This document shows positions 1 through 9,379 of a stretch of DNA of 39,018 nucleotides, piece by piece. The position numbers and the translations under genes were made by a program. The stretch lies in assembly GCA_964395315.1 (NCBI GenBank), contig CAYNBI010000024.1, positions 1-39,018 on the forward strand. The letters are read 5' to 3'. This stretch comes from CAVORB01 sp964395315. Lineage in GTDB: Bacteria > Pseudomonadota > Gammaproteobacteria > Chromatiales > Chromatiaceae. Under the pieces are notes generated by a model. That model was not told where the DNA came from and made no database searches. It worked only from the letters and a program-made list of their open reading frames with translations. Numbering within the stretch: the first letter of the stretch is position 1; each line of letters starts with the position of its first letter.

Positions 1-868
<868 letters not shown>

Positions 869-872
<4 letters not shown>

Positions 873-1684
873 GCAGGATCGCGGAGCGCTTCGCCGATCT
901 GAGGGGGCAGGGCAGAACGGCTCTCGTGCCCTTCGTGACAGCCGGCGATCCGGAGCCCACGGTCACCGTGCCGCTGATGCACGCGATGGTTGCCACGGGT
1001 GCGGATCTGATCGAGCTTGGCGTCCCGTTCTCCGATCCGATCGCCGACGGGCCCGTGATCCAGCGTGCCAGCGAGCGCGCCCTGGCGCATCACGTGAGCC
1101 TGCACGATGTGCTGAGCATGGTCAGGGAGTTCCGGGCGCGCAACGACCACACGCCGGTGGTGCTGATGGGATACCTGAACCCGATCGAGGTCATCGGCTA
1201 CGGCACCTTCGCCGCGGAGGCGAGGGAAGCGGGCGTTGACGGGGCACTGGTGGTGGACGTGCCGCCGGAGGAGAGTCAGGATCTGGTATCCGCCCTGCGC
1301 GCGACCGAGATCGACCTCGTATACCTGCTTGCCCCGACCTCCACCGAGGAGCGCATTCGCAAAATCGGCACTGTAGCGAGCGGTTTCGTCTACTACGTGG
1401 CGGTCAAGGGCGTGACCGGCGCGGGCAACCTGGACGCGGGCGCCGTTGAGGAACGGCTGAGGGAGATCCGCCGCCACATCCGGCTCCCGGTCGGCGTCGG
1501 CTTCGGCATCAAGGATGCTCGTACTGCCTCGCGTGTGGCGGAAATGTCGGACGCGGTCATCGTCGGCAGCGCCATCGTCGGGCGCATGGAGGAACTTGCC
1601 TCGACGCCCGAGCGCATCCCAACCGTGGTGAGCGGTTTCCTCAGCGAGTTGCGGGCCGGCATCGACGCTGCCGTGAAGCGCTGA
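869..1684 (+). CDS. trpA: Tryptophan synthase alpha chain
   Basis: A 271-aa TIM-barrel enzyme that cleaves indole-3-glycerol phosphate and passes indole through the tunnel to TrpB. The catalytic residues fall at the textbook positions, Glu49 (in LIELGVPFSDP) and Asp60 (in DPIADGP). The phosphate-binding loops GVTGAG and GFGI follow in order, and the length is normal. The start is fixed by the 4-base ATGA overlap with trpB. accD follows after 35 bases; the order trpB-trpA-accD is common in proteobacteria, so the two pathways may share a transcript. Confidence 0.98.
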
Positions 1685-1719
1685 ACCAATCGGCGTCTCT
1701 GGGCGCTGGAGAGAAGTAC

Positions 1720-2580
1720 ATGAGCTGGTTCGAAAAATTGATGCCCAGCCGGATCCGCACCGAGGCCAGCAGCAAGCGGGCGGTGCCGGAGGGACTGTGG
1801 GCCAAGTGTCCGGGTTGCAGCGCGATCCTCTACCGCGCCGAGCTCGAGCGCAATCTGGAGGTCTGCCCCAAGTGCGGGCACCACAACCGGCTGGGTGCGC
1901 GCAGACGGCTCGATGCCTTTCTCGATCCCGAGCCGCGGGAGGAGATTGCGCCGGATCTCGAGTCCGGCGATCCGCTGAAATTCAAGGACCTCAAGAAGTA
2001 CAAGGACCGCATCAGCCAGGCCCAGAAGCAGACCGGCGAGAAGGAGGCGCTGGTGGTGATACGCGGCCGCGTGAAGGGATTGGACCTGGTGGCGGCGGCC
2101 TTCGAGTTCGAGTTCATGGGCGGTTCCATGGGCTCCGTGGTGGGCGAACGTTTCGTGCGCGGGGTCGAGACCGCCATTGGTCACGGTGCGGCGATGGTCT
2201 GTTTCTCGGCTAGCGGTGGGGCACGAATGCAGGAGTCCTTGTTCTCCCTGATGCAGATGGCGAAGACCAGCGCCGCGCTCGGCCGACTGCGCGAGCGCGC
2301 TCTTCCATTCGTCTCGGTGATGACCGATCCGACCATGGGCGGGGTTTCGGCTAGCCTGGCGATGCTCGGCGACATCAATATCGCGGAGCCCAACGCGCTG
2401 ATCGGGTTCGCCGGCCCGCGGGTGATCGAGCAGACGGTGCGCGAGAAGCTGCCGGAAGGTTTCCAGCGCAGCGAGTTCCTGCTGGAGCACGGCGCGCTGG
2501 ACATGATCCTCGACCGCCGCGACATGCGCGATCAGATCGCGGACGCCATCGCTATCCTCACTCATCGGCCGCGTCCTTAG
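1720..2580 (+). CDS. accD: Acetyl-CoA carboxylase, carboxyltransferase subunit beta
   Basis: A 286-aa subunit that, with AccA, transfers CO2 from biotinylated AccB to acetyl-CoA to form malonyl-CoA. The N-terminal zinc ribbon has Cys30, Cys33, Cys49 and Cys52. The crotonase-like core follows with its Gly-rich motifs (MGGSMG, SGGARMQE, GGVSAS). The ATG start has a good ribosome site (GGAGAG about 6 bases upstream). A 248-base gap that carries a copy of a dispersed repeat separates it from folC. It opens the classic gammaproteobacterial accD-folC-dedD-cvpA-purF order. Confidence 0.98.
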   Translation: MSWFEKLMPSRIRTEASSKRAVPEGLWAKCPGCSAILYRAELERNLEVCPKCGHHNRLGARRRLDAFLDPEPREEIAPDLESGDPLKFKDLKKYKDRISQAQKQTGEKEALVVIRGRVKGLDLVAAAFEFEFMGGSMGSVVGERFVRGVETAIGHGAAMVCFSASGGARMQESLFSLMQMAKTSAALGRLRERALPFVSVMTDPTMGGVSASLAMLGDINIAEPNALIGFAGPRVIEQTVREKLPEGFQRSEFLLEHGALDMILDRRDMRDQIADAIAILTHRPRP

Positions 2581-2587
2581 ACCCTGG

Positions 2588-2714
2588 TCATTGGCCATCC
2601 GGGCCAGAATCAGCACGCCAGCCAAGAAGCGTGGTTCGTCGAAGGGTTCATTTTCACTGGCTCATGCGCTTGAAAACGGCTTCACAACCCTGTGCCGTGG
2701 CAAGCGCTCCAGAG
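2588..2714 (+). repeat. Dispersed hairpin repeat, copy A
   Basis: About 127 bases between accD and folC match copies at 5575-5688 and 23241-23384, and its first 30 or so bases match an inverted fragment at 22067-22102. It opens with the small hairpin TGGCC-ATCCG-GGCCA, followed by the shared CAGAATCAGC and CCAAGAAGCG blocks. A GCGCTTG-AAAA block shared with copy C follows, then a TGTGCCGTGGCAAGCGC block equivalent to the copy C end. The second hairpin is decayed here (only GAA/TTC pair). An open frame through it is read as a by-product of the repeat, not a gene. Confidence 0.72.
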
Positions 2715-2828
2715 CCATCGGGATGCTGATGCCGAGGAAGGAGGCCGAATGCGTTGCGCCTCCGGCCGGGGTTCCCGCACCGGCGGCGCGTCGGTCGCCA
2801 TCGACTACCGTGAGGCCTTTTCCCGCAC

Positions 2829-4127
2829 TTGACGCCGATTGACCCTCCCAAGCGGTTCGACGATCTGAGTGCCTGGCTGCGCTGGCAGGAGGGCCTGCAT
2901 CCGAACGCGATCGACCTTGGGCTGGAGCGGGTCCGGGCGGTATGGGAGCGCCTGGGGCCAGATTCCCCGCCATTCCCCGTCGTGACGATCGCGGGAACCA
3001 ACGGCAAGGGGTCGTGCGCGGCCATGCTCGAGGCCATCTACGACGCTGCCGGATACCGCACCTGCTGCTACACCTCGCCGCACCTGCTGCGCTACAACGA
3101 GCGCATCCGCATCGACCGGCGGGAGGTGAGCGATGCCGACCTCTGTGCCGCCTTCCAGCGCGTGGAGAACGCACGGGGCGCGGTGACGCTGACCTACTTC
3201 GAGTTCGGGACCCTTGCCGCCCTCGATCTCTTCGCGAGAGCCGGGCCGGATGTCGCGATTCTCGAGGTCGGGCTCGGCGGTCGGCTCGATGCGGTCAACC
3301 TGCTGGATGCCGACGTCGCGGTCGTGACCAGCATCGGGCGCGATCACATGGCCTGGCTTGGTGAGGATCTCGAGAGCATCGCCGCCGAAAAGGCCGGCAT
3401 CTTCCGGCCCGGGCGACCGGCGGTGGTTGGGCATCGTAAGCCCGCGGGCACGATCCTCGAGTTGGCGGAGCAACTCGGCAGCCAGCTGCATGTGCTTGGA
3501 CGCGATTTCGACTGGACACGTGACGCGCTGGGCTGGCACTGGCTGGGTCCCGGGTGGCCACCCACCGCGCTGCCGGCGCCTGCCCTCCGAGGCGAGCATC
3601 AGTACGACAACGCGGCGGCGGCCTTGATGGCGATATCCTGCGTCGCGGAACGGCTGCCGGTCCCTCTGTCCAGCTTGCGCGAGGGCCTGCTCAGGGTTAG
3701 CTTGCCGGGGCGCTTCCAGGTCATCCCCGGCGACGTCACCTGGATACTGGACGTGGCTCACAACGGCCAAGCGGCGGAGACCTTGGCCGCAAATCTGGCG
3801 GCCTTCCCATGCCGCGGGGCCCTGCACGCCGTCCTCGGCATCCTGAAGGATAAGGAGCCGGCGGCCATCGTCACCCCGCTTGCCGAACGCGTGAGAACAT
3901 GGCACCTGGGGCAGACATCAGGTCCTCGCTCGCTCGCCGCGGTGGAACTGATGCAGGCGCTCGACGGTCTCCTGCCCCCCGACCGCATGCATGCCTATGG
4001 TGATCTGAACCAGGCCATGGATGGCGCGCTTGCGCTGGCGTGCAAGGGCGACTGCATCCTGGTGTCGGGATCTTTCACGACGGTCGAGGCGGCCCTGCGC
4101 CGACTGACGGACCCGCCCGGCCGATGA
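2829..4127 (+). CDS. folC: Bifunctional folylpolyglutamate/dihydrofolate synthase
   Basis: A 432-aa Mur-ligase-family enzyme that makes dihydrofolate from dihydropteroate and adds glutamates to reduced folates, using ATP. The P-loop GTNGKGS is at residues 56-62. The HPNAIDLGLERV stretch near residue 25 is the usual FolC N-terminus, and a Mur-type central domain and C-terminal domain follow. The length matches the family (about 420-430). An in-frame stop at 2811 leaves TTG at 2829 as the only start that keeps the conserved N-terminus. There is only a distant GAGG upstream, so expression may be weak. dedD follows about 195 bases later. Confidence 0.95.
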   Translation: MTPIDPPKRFDDLSAWLRWQEGLHPNAIDLGLERVRAVWERLGPDSPPFPVVTIAGTNGKGSCAAMLEAIYDAAGYRTCCYTSPHLLRYNERIRIDRREVSDADLCAAFQRVENARGAVTLTYFEFGTLAALDLFARAGPDVAILEVGLGGRLDAVNLLDADVAVVTSIGRDHMAWLGEDLESIAAEKAGIFRPGRPAVVGHRKPAGTILELAEQLGSQLHVLGRDFDWTRDALGWHWLGPGWPPTALPAPALRGEHQYDNAAAALMAISCVAERLPVPLSSLREGLLRVSLPGRFQVIPGDVTWILDVAHNGQAAETLAANLAAFPCRGALHAVLGILKDKEPAAIVTPLAERVRTWHLGQTSGPRSLAAVELMQALDGLLPPDRMHAYGDLNQAMDGALALACKGDCILVSGSFTTVEAALRRLTDPPGR

Positions 4128-4238
4128 TTCGGGTCTTCCTTGGAACCGAACCTGGCGAGCACGAACGCCCTGCCGCCGTTCCACACGCCAGCGGTGCCGT
4201 TGGGTTCGGCAAGCGGTGCGTTATTCAGCGCGTAGCCC

Positions 4239-4247
4239 TGATATAAT
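4239..4247 (+). promoter_or_regulatory. Extended -10 promoter for dedD
   Basis: TGATATAAT is a perfect -10 hexamer with the TGn extension. It lies 76 bases before the dedD ATG, in the folC-dedD gap. No good -35 box is seen 17 bases upstream, as is usual for extended -10 promoters. It would let dedD-cvpA be transcribed independently of folC. Confidence 0.6.
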
Positions 4248-4322
4248 CCGCTTTCGCCGGGCGTCGTGTCGCCCGGTCTCGAGTTTGGGCGAACCTGAAA
4301 CACCGCGGGTGTGGGAGATCGG

Positions 4323-4979
4323 ATGGAGGAAGGCTCTAAGCGGCGTCTGGCAGGAGCAGTGGTCATCGTGCTGCTGGTGGTGGTGTTTCTTCCGATGCTG
4401 CTTGAGGAGGATGCTCCATCGCCTGTGCCGGACGGTGATCTGGTCATTCCGCCGCGACCGGAGTTTGCCCCCGATTTCGACACGCGGGTCGCCGAGCCGC
4501 CGCTGGCGCCGGCGCCGATTCCAATGCCTGCGGAGCTACCGCCGCCGGCACTGTATGAACAACCTGAGAGCGCCGGCGCCGCAGCGCCCGAGCCGGAGTT
4601 GGCGCCGGAGCCGGAGTTGGCGCCCGAGCCGGAGTCCGAGGTGGACCAGGCACCGATACCGGAGCCCGTCGCCATCGCTCCCGCGCCCCGGGTGACCGCC
4701 CCTGAGCCCCCGCCGCCGACTCGTACCCCGGCGCCAACGGGAGTTCCCTCCTGGGTGATCCAGGTGTCCGCTCTCACGGAGGTCGAGCGCGCGCGAAACC
4801 TCGAGAGGGACCTGCGATCCAAGGGCTTCCCGGTATTCGTCGAAGAGGCGACCGTGGACGGCAAGGCCTTTCATCGTGTTCGCATCGGACCCGAGGCCGA
4901 TCGCGACCGGATCGAGCGGCTGGCCCGATCCCTGAAGGAAAAGACCGGCCTCGAAGGCCAGATCAAACGGTATCCCTAA
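4323..4979 (+). CDS. dedD: SPOR-domain cell division protein, DedD-like
   Basis: A 218-aa protein with a short cytoplasmic N-terminus, one membrane helix (about residues 11-27), a long Pro/Ala/Glu-rich linker and a C-terminal SPOR domain (about residues 140-218). SPOR domains bind glycan strands stripped of stem peptides at the septum, so the protein should act in the periplasm at the division site. The linker contains tandem APEPEL units from near-identical 18-base repeats around 4597-4640. The ATG at 4323 is preferred over GTG 4311 because GGGAG lies 5 bases upstream of it. The position between folC and cvpA is exactly that of E. coli dedD. Confidence 0.88.
   Translation: MEEGSKRRLAGAVVIVLLVVVFLPMLLEEDAPSPVPDGDLVIPPRPEFAPDFDTRVAEPPLAPAPIPMPAELPPPALYEQPESAGAAAPEPELAPEPELAPEPESEVDQAPIPEPVAIAPAPRVTAPEPPPPTRTPAPTGVPSWVIQVSALTEVERARNLERDLRSKGFPVFVEEATVDGKAFHRVRIGPEADRDRIERLARSLKEKTGLEGQIKRYP
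4597..4640 (+). repeat. Short tandem repeat in the dedD linker
   Basis: Two and a half copies of an 18-base unit (around GAGCCGGAGTTGGCGCC) encode successive PEPELA units in the Pro-rich linker. The unit length is a multiple of three, so slippage would change the linker length without breaking the frame. Confidence 0.7.
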
Positions 4980-5076
4980 CCGAGCATTCCTTGTACCAGT
5001 TACTCCCTTACTCTTCGTTCGTTGGTAACCGCCATCCGGACGGCGGCCCGTGGCCTTGGCCTAGGTGTGGGTGGTC

Positions 5077-5568
5077 ATGATTTGGGTCGATTACGTCATC
5101 ATCGCCATCGTCGTGTTGTCCGCACTGATCGGCTTCGTGCGCGGGCTGATCAGGGAGGTCCTGTCCCTAGCCATTTGGATCGGCGCCGTTTTCATAGCCT
5201 GGACCTACTTCAAGGAGGTCGCGATTCACCTGACGCCCTGGATCTCGACTCCTTCTGTGCGCCTTGGCGTCGCCTTCCTGATCATCTTGTTCGCGGTCTT
5301 GATCCTAGGGGCGATCGTCGGTCATCTGTTCACGCTGCTGGTGGAGAAGACGGGGCTTACCGGCACCGATAGACTTCTTGGCGTGCTGTTTGGGGGTGCC
5401 CGCGGGATACTGGTCGTGGCGATGCTGGTTTTCCTCGGCGGGTTGACGCCCCTTCCCGATGACCCCTGGTGGGAGCAGTCGGCATTGCTCGGCCGCTTCC
5501 AGGTGTTGGCCGAGCGGATACTCGGCGAGATCCCGCCGGACGTGGCGGACAAGATCAAGAGCTTCTAG
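5077..5568 (+). CDS. cvpA: CvpA family inner-membrane protein
   Basis: A 163-aa protein with about four predicted membrane helices, MIWVDYVIIAIVVLS at the start, and the family's G-F-V-R-G-L-I-R-E stretch after the first helix. CvpA is required for colicin V production in E. coli and is linked to envelope stress tolerance; its molecular role is unresolved. Family members begin MIWVDYVII, so ATG 5077 is preferred over the in-frame GTG at 5065; GGGTGG just upstream can act as ribosome site. It lies upstream of purF as usual, but a repeat-bearing 217-base gap separates them here. Confidence 0.92.
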   Translation: MIWVDYVIIAIVVLSALIGFVRGLIREVLSLAIWIGAVFIAWTYFKEVAIHLTPWISTPSVRLGVAFLIILFAVLILGAIVGHLFTLLVEKTGLTGTDRLLGVLFGGARGILVVAMLVFLGGLTPLPDDPWWEQSALLGRFQVLAERILGEIPPDVADKIKSF

Positions 5569-5574
5569 GATGCT

Positions 5575-5688
5575 GATGATTGGCCTTCGTGGCCAGAATC
5601 AGCGCGCCACCCAAGAAGCGCGGTTCTTGGATGGCGTCACGTCCCTATGTCCCGGGAAGCCCTGAATTGCTCAGCGTTTCCCTGGGAG
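5575..5688 (+). repeat. Dispersed hairpin repeat, copy B
   Basis: About 114 bases between cvpA and purF, related to copies A and C. It has two clean hairpins: TGGCC (5581-5585) with GGCCA (5591-5595), and CCAAGAA (5611-5617) with TTCTTGG (5624-5630) around GCGCGG. The end block ATTGCTCAGCG matches copy C. Compared with A and C it lacks about 35 bases in the middle. It has the same orientation as A and C. Confidence 0.75.
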
Positions 5689-5785
5689 GCTCGGTCGATC
5701 ATCGCCCAGCAGCGGAGACGGCGGTGTTTTCCGCGTCCGTGTCCGGGGCGAACGGCATCTGCTTCTGCCAACTACGAGGTGCTTC

Positions 5786-7300
5786 ATGTGCGGCATCGTA
5801 GGAATCATCGGTAAGGGTCCAGTCAACCAGTCACTGTACGATGCCTTGCTGGTGCTTCAGCACCGCGGCCAGGACGCTGCTGGCATCGTCACCTGCGAGG
5901 GTGAGAAGCTTCACCTGCGCAAGGACAACGGTTTGGCGCGGGACGTATTCCGCACCCGTCACATGATTCAGTTGCGGGGCAGCATGGGGCTAGGCCATGT
6001 TCGCTACCCGACCGCGGGCGCATCCAACTCCGCAGAGGCCCAGCCGTTCTACGTCAACTCTCCCTATGGCATTGTGCTCGCCCACAACGGCAACCTGACC
6101 AACGCCGAGGAGCTCAAGCGAGACCTTTACGCCGAGGATCTGCGCCATATCAATACCGAGTCGGACTCGGAGATCCTGCTCAACGTTCTAGCGCACGAGC
6201 TGCAGACCGAGGGCAAGCTGCGCATCGACGAGCAGGATGTCTTCCGCGCCGTCGCGGGGGTCCACAGGCGCTGCCGAGGAGGCTATGCGGCCGTGGCAAT
6301 GATTCCGGGCTTCGGCGTGTTCGGTTTCCGCGATCCGCATGGCATTCGGCCGCTGGTCTACGGCAAGCGGGAGACGGAGCAGGGTACCGAGTACATGATC
6401 GCGTCCGAGAGCGTCGCCCTGGATACGCTCGGCTTCAAGCTGGTTTCGGATGTGGCTCCGGGCGAGGCCGTGTTCGTCGATGTGGGTGGAGACCTCTACA
6501 CCCGCCAGTGCGCCGATCAGCCGATTCTCTCGCCTTGCATCTTCGAGTTCGTATATTTTGCGCGGCCGGACTCCTTCATCGACAACATCTCGGTTCACAA
6601 GGCCCGTTCGCGGATGGGGCGCAAGCTGGCGTACAAGATCAGGCGCGAGTGGGCGGACCACGACATCGATGTGGTCATCCCCGTGCCGGACACCAGCCGC
6701 ACGGCCGCCTTGCAGCTCGCCAACGCGCTCGGCATCGGCTACGCGGAGGGCTTTATCAAGAACCGCTACATCGGGCGCACCTTCATCATGCCGGGGCAGA
6801 AGGTACGCAAGAAATCCGTGCGGCAGAAGCTCAACGCCATTGATCTGGAGTTTCGCAACAAGAACGTGCTGCTGGTGGACGATTCCATCGTGCGCGGCAC
6901 GACCTCCCAGCAGATCATTCAGATGGCGCGGGACGCCGGCGCCAAGCGGGTCTACTTTGCCTCCGCGGCGCCGCCGGTCCGCTTCCCCAATGTCTACGGC
7001 ATCGACATGCCGGCCGCCAGCGAGCTGATCGCCCATGGCCGCACAGAGGAGGAGATCTGCCGCGAGCTCGGCGCCGATGGCCTGATCTTCCAGGATCTGG
7101 ACGCGCTCATTGATGCGGTGCAGAAGAAGGGCAAGAGCCACGTCGACCGCTTCGACACGTCCGTCTTCAACGGCGATTACGTGACGGGCGACGTGACCGC
7201 AGACTACCTCAGGCAGCTCGAGGCTCAGCGCAACGACAGCGCCAAGGAGGAGCGGTCCAGCCACAGCGAAACCGTTATCGAGCTCTACAACACCGCCTGA
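5786..7300 (+). CDS. purF: Amidophosphoribosyltransferase
   Basis: A 504-aa enzyme for the first committed step of purine synthesis: PRPP plus glutamine gives phosphoribosylamine. Cys2, exposed after Met removal (MCGIVGI), is the N-terminal nucleophile of the glutaminase domain, and HNGNLTN is the glutamine-site motif. The C-terminal phosphoribosyltransferase domain carries the PRPP loop VLLVDDSIVRGTT at about residues 361-373. The length matches E. coli PurF (505). The ATG is preceded by GAGG. metZ follows 31 bases downstream, as in Pseudomonas. Confidence 0.98.
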   Translation: MCGIVGIIGKGPVNQSLYDALLVLQHRGQDAAGIVTCEGEKLHLRKDNGLARDVFRTRHMIQLRGSMGLGHVRYPTAGASNSAEAQPFYVNSPYGIVLAHNGNLTNAEELKRDLYAEDLRHINTESDSEILLNVLAHELQTEGKLRIDEQDVFRAVAGVHRRCRGGYAAVAMIPGFGVFGFRDPHGIRPLVYGKRETEQGTEYMIASESVALDTLGFKLVSDVAPGEAVFVDVGGDLYTRQCADQPILSPCIFEFVYFARPDSFIDNISVHKARSRMGRKLAYKIRREWADHDIDVVIPVPDTSRTAALQLANALGIGYAEGFIKNRYIGRTFIMPGQKVRKKSVRQKLNAIDLEFRNKNVLLVDDSIVRGTTSQQIIQMARDAGAKRVYFASAAPPVRFPNVYGIDMPAASELIAHGRTEEEICRELGADGLIFQDLDALIDAVQKKGKSHVDRFDTSVFNGDYVTGDVTADYLRQLEAQRNDSAKEERSSHSETVIELYNTA

Positions 7301-7331
7301 TCGGGCGCTCGACCGGGGAAGCGAACAGCAC

Positions 7332-8531
7332 ATGCAGCACAGGGACGGTCCGGGATTCTCAACGCTCGCCATCCGCACTGGCCATGCGCGCTCCCAGGAG
7401 GGAGAGCACAGCGAGCCGATATACGTCACCTCGAGCTATGTGTTCTCCAGCGCGGCCGAGGCGGCGGCGCGCTTCGCCGGGGACGAGCCCGGGAACATCT
7501 ACTCCCGCTTCACCAATCCGACGGTGCAGGCCTTCGAGGCGCGGCTGGCGGCCCTGGAGGGCGGAGAATCCTGCATAGCCACCGCCTCAGGCATGGCGGC
7601 CATCCTGTCGCTCTGCCTGGGCCTGCTCGAGGCGGGAAGTCACATCGTCTCCTCGCGCAGCATCTTCGGCAGCACCACCATGCTGTTCAACAAGTACCTG
7701 GCGCGTTTCGGGATCGAAACCAGCTATGTGCCTCTGGCGGATCTCGATGCCTGGGGAAGCGCGATCAGGCCGCAGACGCGGTTGCTTTTTGTTGAGACTC
7801 CATCCAACCCACTTACGGAAATGGCCGATATCCGCGCCCTCGCGGAGCTCGCCCATGCCAGCGGGTGCCTGCTCGCGGTGGACAACTGCTTCTGCACCCC
7901 GGCGCTGCAGCGACCGCTGTCGCTCGGCGCGGATCTGGTCGTTCACTCCGCCACCAAGTACCTGGACGGGCAAGGCCGTTGCATGGGGGGCGCGGTGGTG
8001 GGCGACCGCAAGCTGGTGGGAGAGGAGGTGTTCGGGGTCATCCGTACCGCTGGGCCGAGCATGAGCCCGTTCAACGCCTGGGTGTTCCTCAAGGGGCTGG
8101 AGACCTTGGAGCTGCGTATGCTGGCCCACGCCCGCAATGCCCAGATCCTCGCCGAGTGGCTGCGGGAGCAGCCCGCTGTCGAGCGGGTCCATTACCCAGG
8201 CCTCGATGTCCACCCCCAGCACCACCTGGTGGGCAGCCAACAGCACACCGGGGGCGGGATCGTCGCCTTCGACGTCGGGGGAGGGCGCGCGGCCGCCTGG
8301 GGCGTGATCGATGCCACTCGCATGCTCTCCATTACCGCCAACCTCGGGGATACCAAGACCACCATCACCCATCCCGCGACCACGACCCACGGGCGGCTTA
8401 CGCCGGAGGAGAGAGCGGCGGCGGGGATCGGGGATGGCCTGATCCGCGTCGCGGTCGGCCTGGAGAACGTCGAGGACATCGAGTCTGATCTGGCGAGGGG
8501 CCTCAGCGCTCTCTCGGGCAGTCCCGGCTGA
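7332..8531 (+). CDS. metZ: O-succinylhomoserine sulfhydrylase
   Basis: A 399-aa PLP enzyme of the Cys/Met metabolism family. It makes homocysteine directly from O-succinylhomoserine and sulfide, bypassing cystathionine. The PLP lysine is Lys209 in SATKYLDGQG. Other family motifs are SRFTNPT, the ASGMAA phosphate loop and the substrate-side VETPSNP. The position right after purF is the typical one for metZ. Cystathionine gamma-synthase and methionine gamma-lyase share the fold, so the exact substrate rests on context and overall resemblance. Confidence 0.88.
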   Translation: MQHRDGPGFSTLAIRTGHARSQEGEHSEPIYVTSSYVFSSAAEAAARFAGDEPGNIYSRFTNPTVQAFEARLAALEGGESCIATASGMAAILSLCLGLLEAGSHIVSSRSIFGSTTMLFNKYLARFGIETSYVPLADLDAWGSAIRPQTRLLFVETPSNPLTEMADIRALAELAHASGCLLAVDNCFCTPALQRPLSLGADLVVHSATKYLDGQGRCMGGAVVGDRKLVGEEVFGVIRTAGPSMSPFNAWVFLKGLETLELRMLAHARNAQILAEWLREQPAVERVHYPGLDVHPQHHLVGSQQHTGGGIVAFDVGGGRAAAWGVIDATRMLSITANLGDTKTTITHPATTTHGRLTPEERAAAGIGDGLIRVAVGLENVEDIESDLARGLSALSGSPG

Positions 8532-8589
8532 GGGCGCAGCCCGTCCGACAGCCAGTTCAGAATGCGGTCGGAAATGGGAAGCGCCGCGG

Positions 8590-9204
8590 ATGAGACATAG
8601 CGAAGATCAATTGCCGGCGTCGCCGGATGCAGAGCTGCGGGCGAAATGGGACGCCCGCTACCGCGACAGCGACCACGAGCTCGTCCCCGCGCGCGTGCTG
8701 CTCGAAAACCTGCATCTGCTGCCGCCGAAGGGCCGCGCGCTCGATCTGGCCTGCGGACTCGGCGCGAATGCCCTACTGCTCGCCGAGCTCGGATTGGAGG
8801 TATCCGCCTGGGACCTGTCGGCGGTTGCCATCGATCGCCTGAAGGACGCGGCTTCCGCACGGGGCTTGCGGATCGACGCCCAAGTGCGCGATCTACAAAC
8901 GCATCCCCCGGAACCTGGCACATTCGACGTGATCGTCGTGGCCCACTTCCTGGATCGGGCGTTGGCAGCGAGGATCGCCCAGGCGTTGCGCCCCGGAGCG
9001 CTGCTCTTCTACCAGACTTTCACCCGCGAGGCGGTTTCTGCCTGCGGCCCCTCGAACCCCGAATACCGGCTCGGGGTCAACGAGCTTCTGCAGCTCTTTC
9101 CGAGGCTCATCGTGCGTGTCTACCGGGAAGAAGGGAGGCTCGGTGAGCATACCGTCGGCACCCGTGATGTCGCCATTTTGGTAGCGGAAAGGCCGCGATC
9201 TTGA
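8590..9204 (+). CDS. Class I SAM-dependent methyltransferase (TehB-like)
   Basis: A 204-aa Rossmann-fold methyltransferase. Motif I is LDLACGLGAN at residues 51-60, and the acidic residue after strand 2 lies in SAWDLS. A GTFDVIVVAHF segment matches motifs IV-V. The N-terminal WDARYRD is typical of the TehB/thiopurine methyltransferase-like group. The substrate cannot be told from the sequence. It starts 58 bases after metZ and could be co-transcribed. No strong ribosome site is seen apart from GGGAAG about 10 bases upstream of the ATG. Confidence 0.8.
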   Translation: MRHSEDQLPASPDAELRAKWDARYRDSDHELVPARVLLENLHLLPPKGRALDLACGLGANALLLAELGLEVSAWDLSAVAIDRLKDAASARGLRIDAQVRDLQTHPPEPGTFDVIVVAHFLDRALAARIAQALRPGALLFYQTFTREAVSACGPSNPEYRLGVNELLQLFPRLIVRVYREEGRLGEHTVGTRDVAILVAERPRS

Positions 9205-9379
9205 CCCCTGCCGCGGGCAATCGACCTGCGTGCAGCAACCCGTCGAGTGCGACCGGTGGATTAGGCCAACCGCAGACCTCCGGGCTTCTTGTCGACCTCG
9301 GTTGCAACAGGTAGCCGTTCTTGTGTGGGGGACCCGTTGGTGGTTGCCTGGTGAACGAGCGAGCGAAAAGGATCAAGCA

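Noticed and set aside
1393..2625. A 410-codon open frame on the - strand opposite trpA and accD
   Set aside because: It lies wholly against two well-identified genes and shows no domain or start signal.
2591..2842. Short open frames through repeat copies A and B (also 5580-5801) with similar peptides around KKRGS
   Set aside because: The peptide likeness comes from the repeated DNA; copy C does not keep the frame, so no protein is selected.
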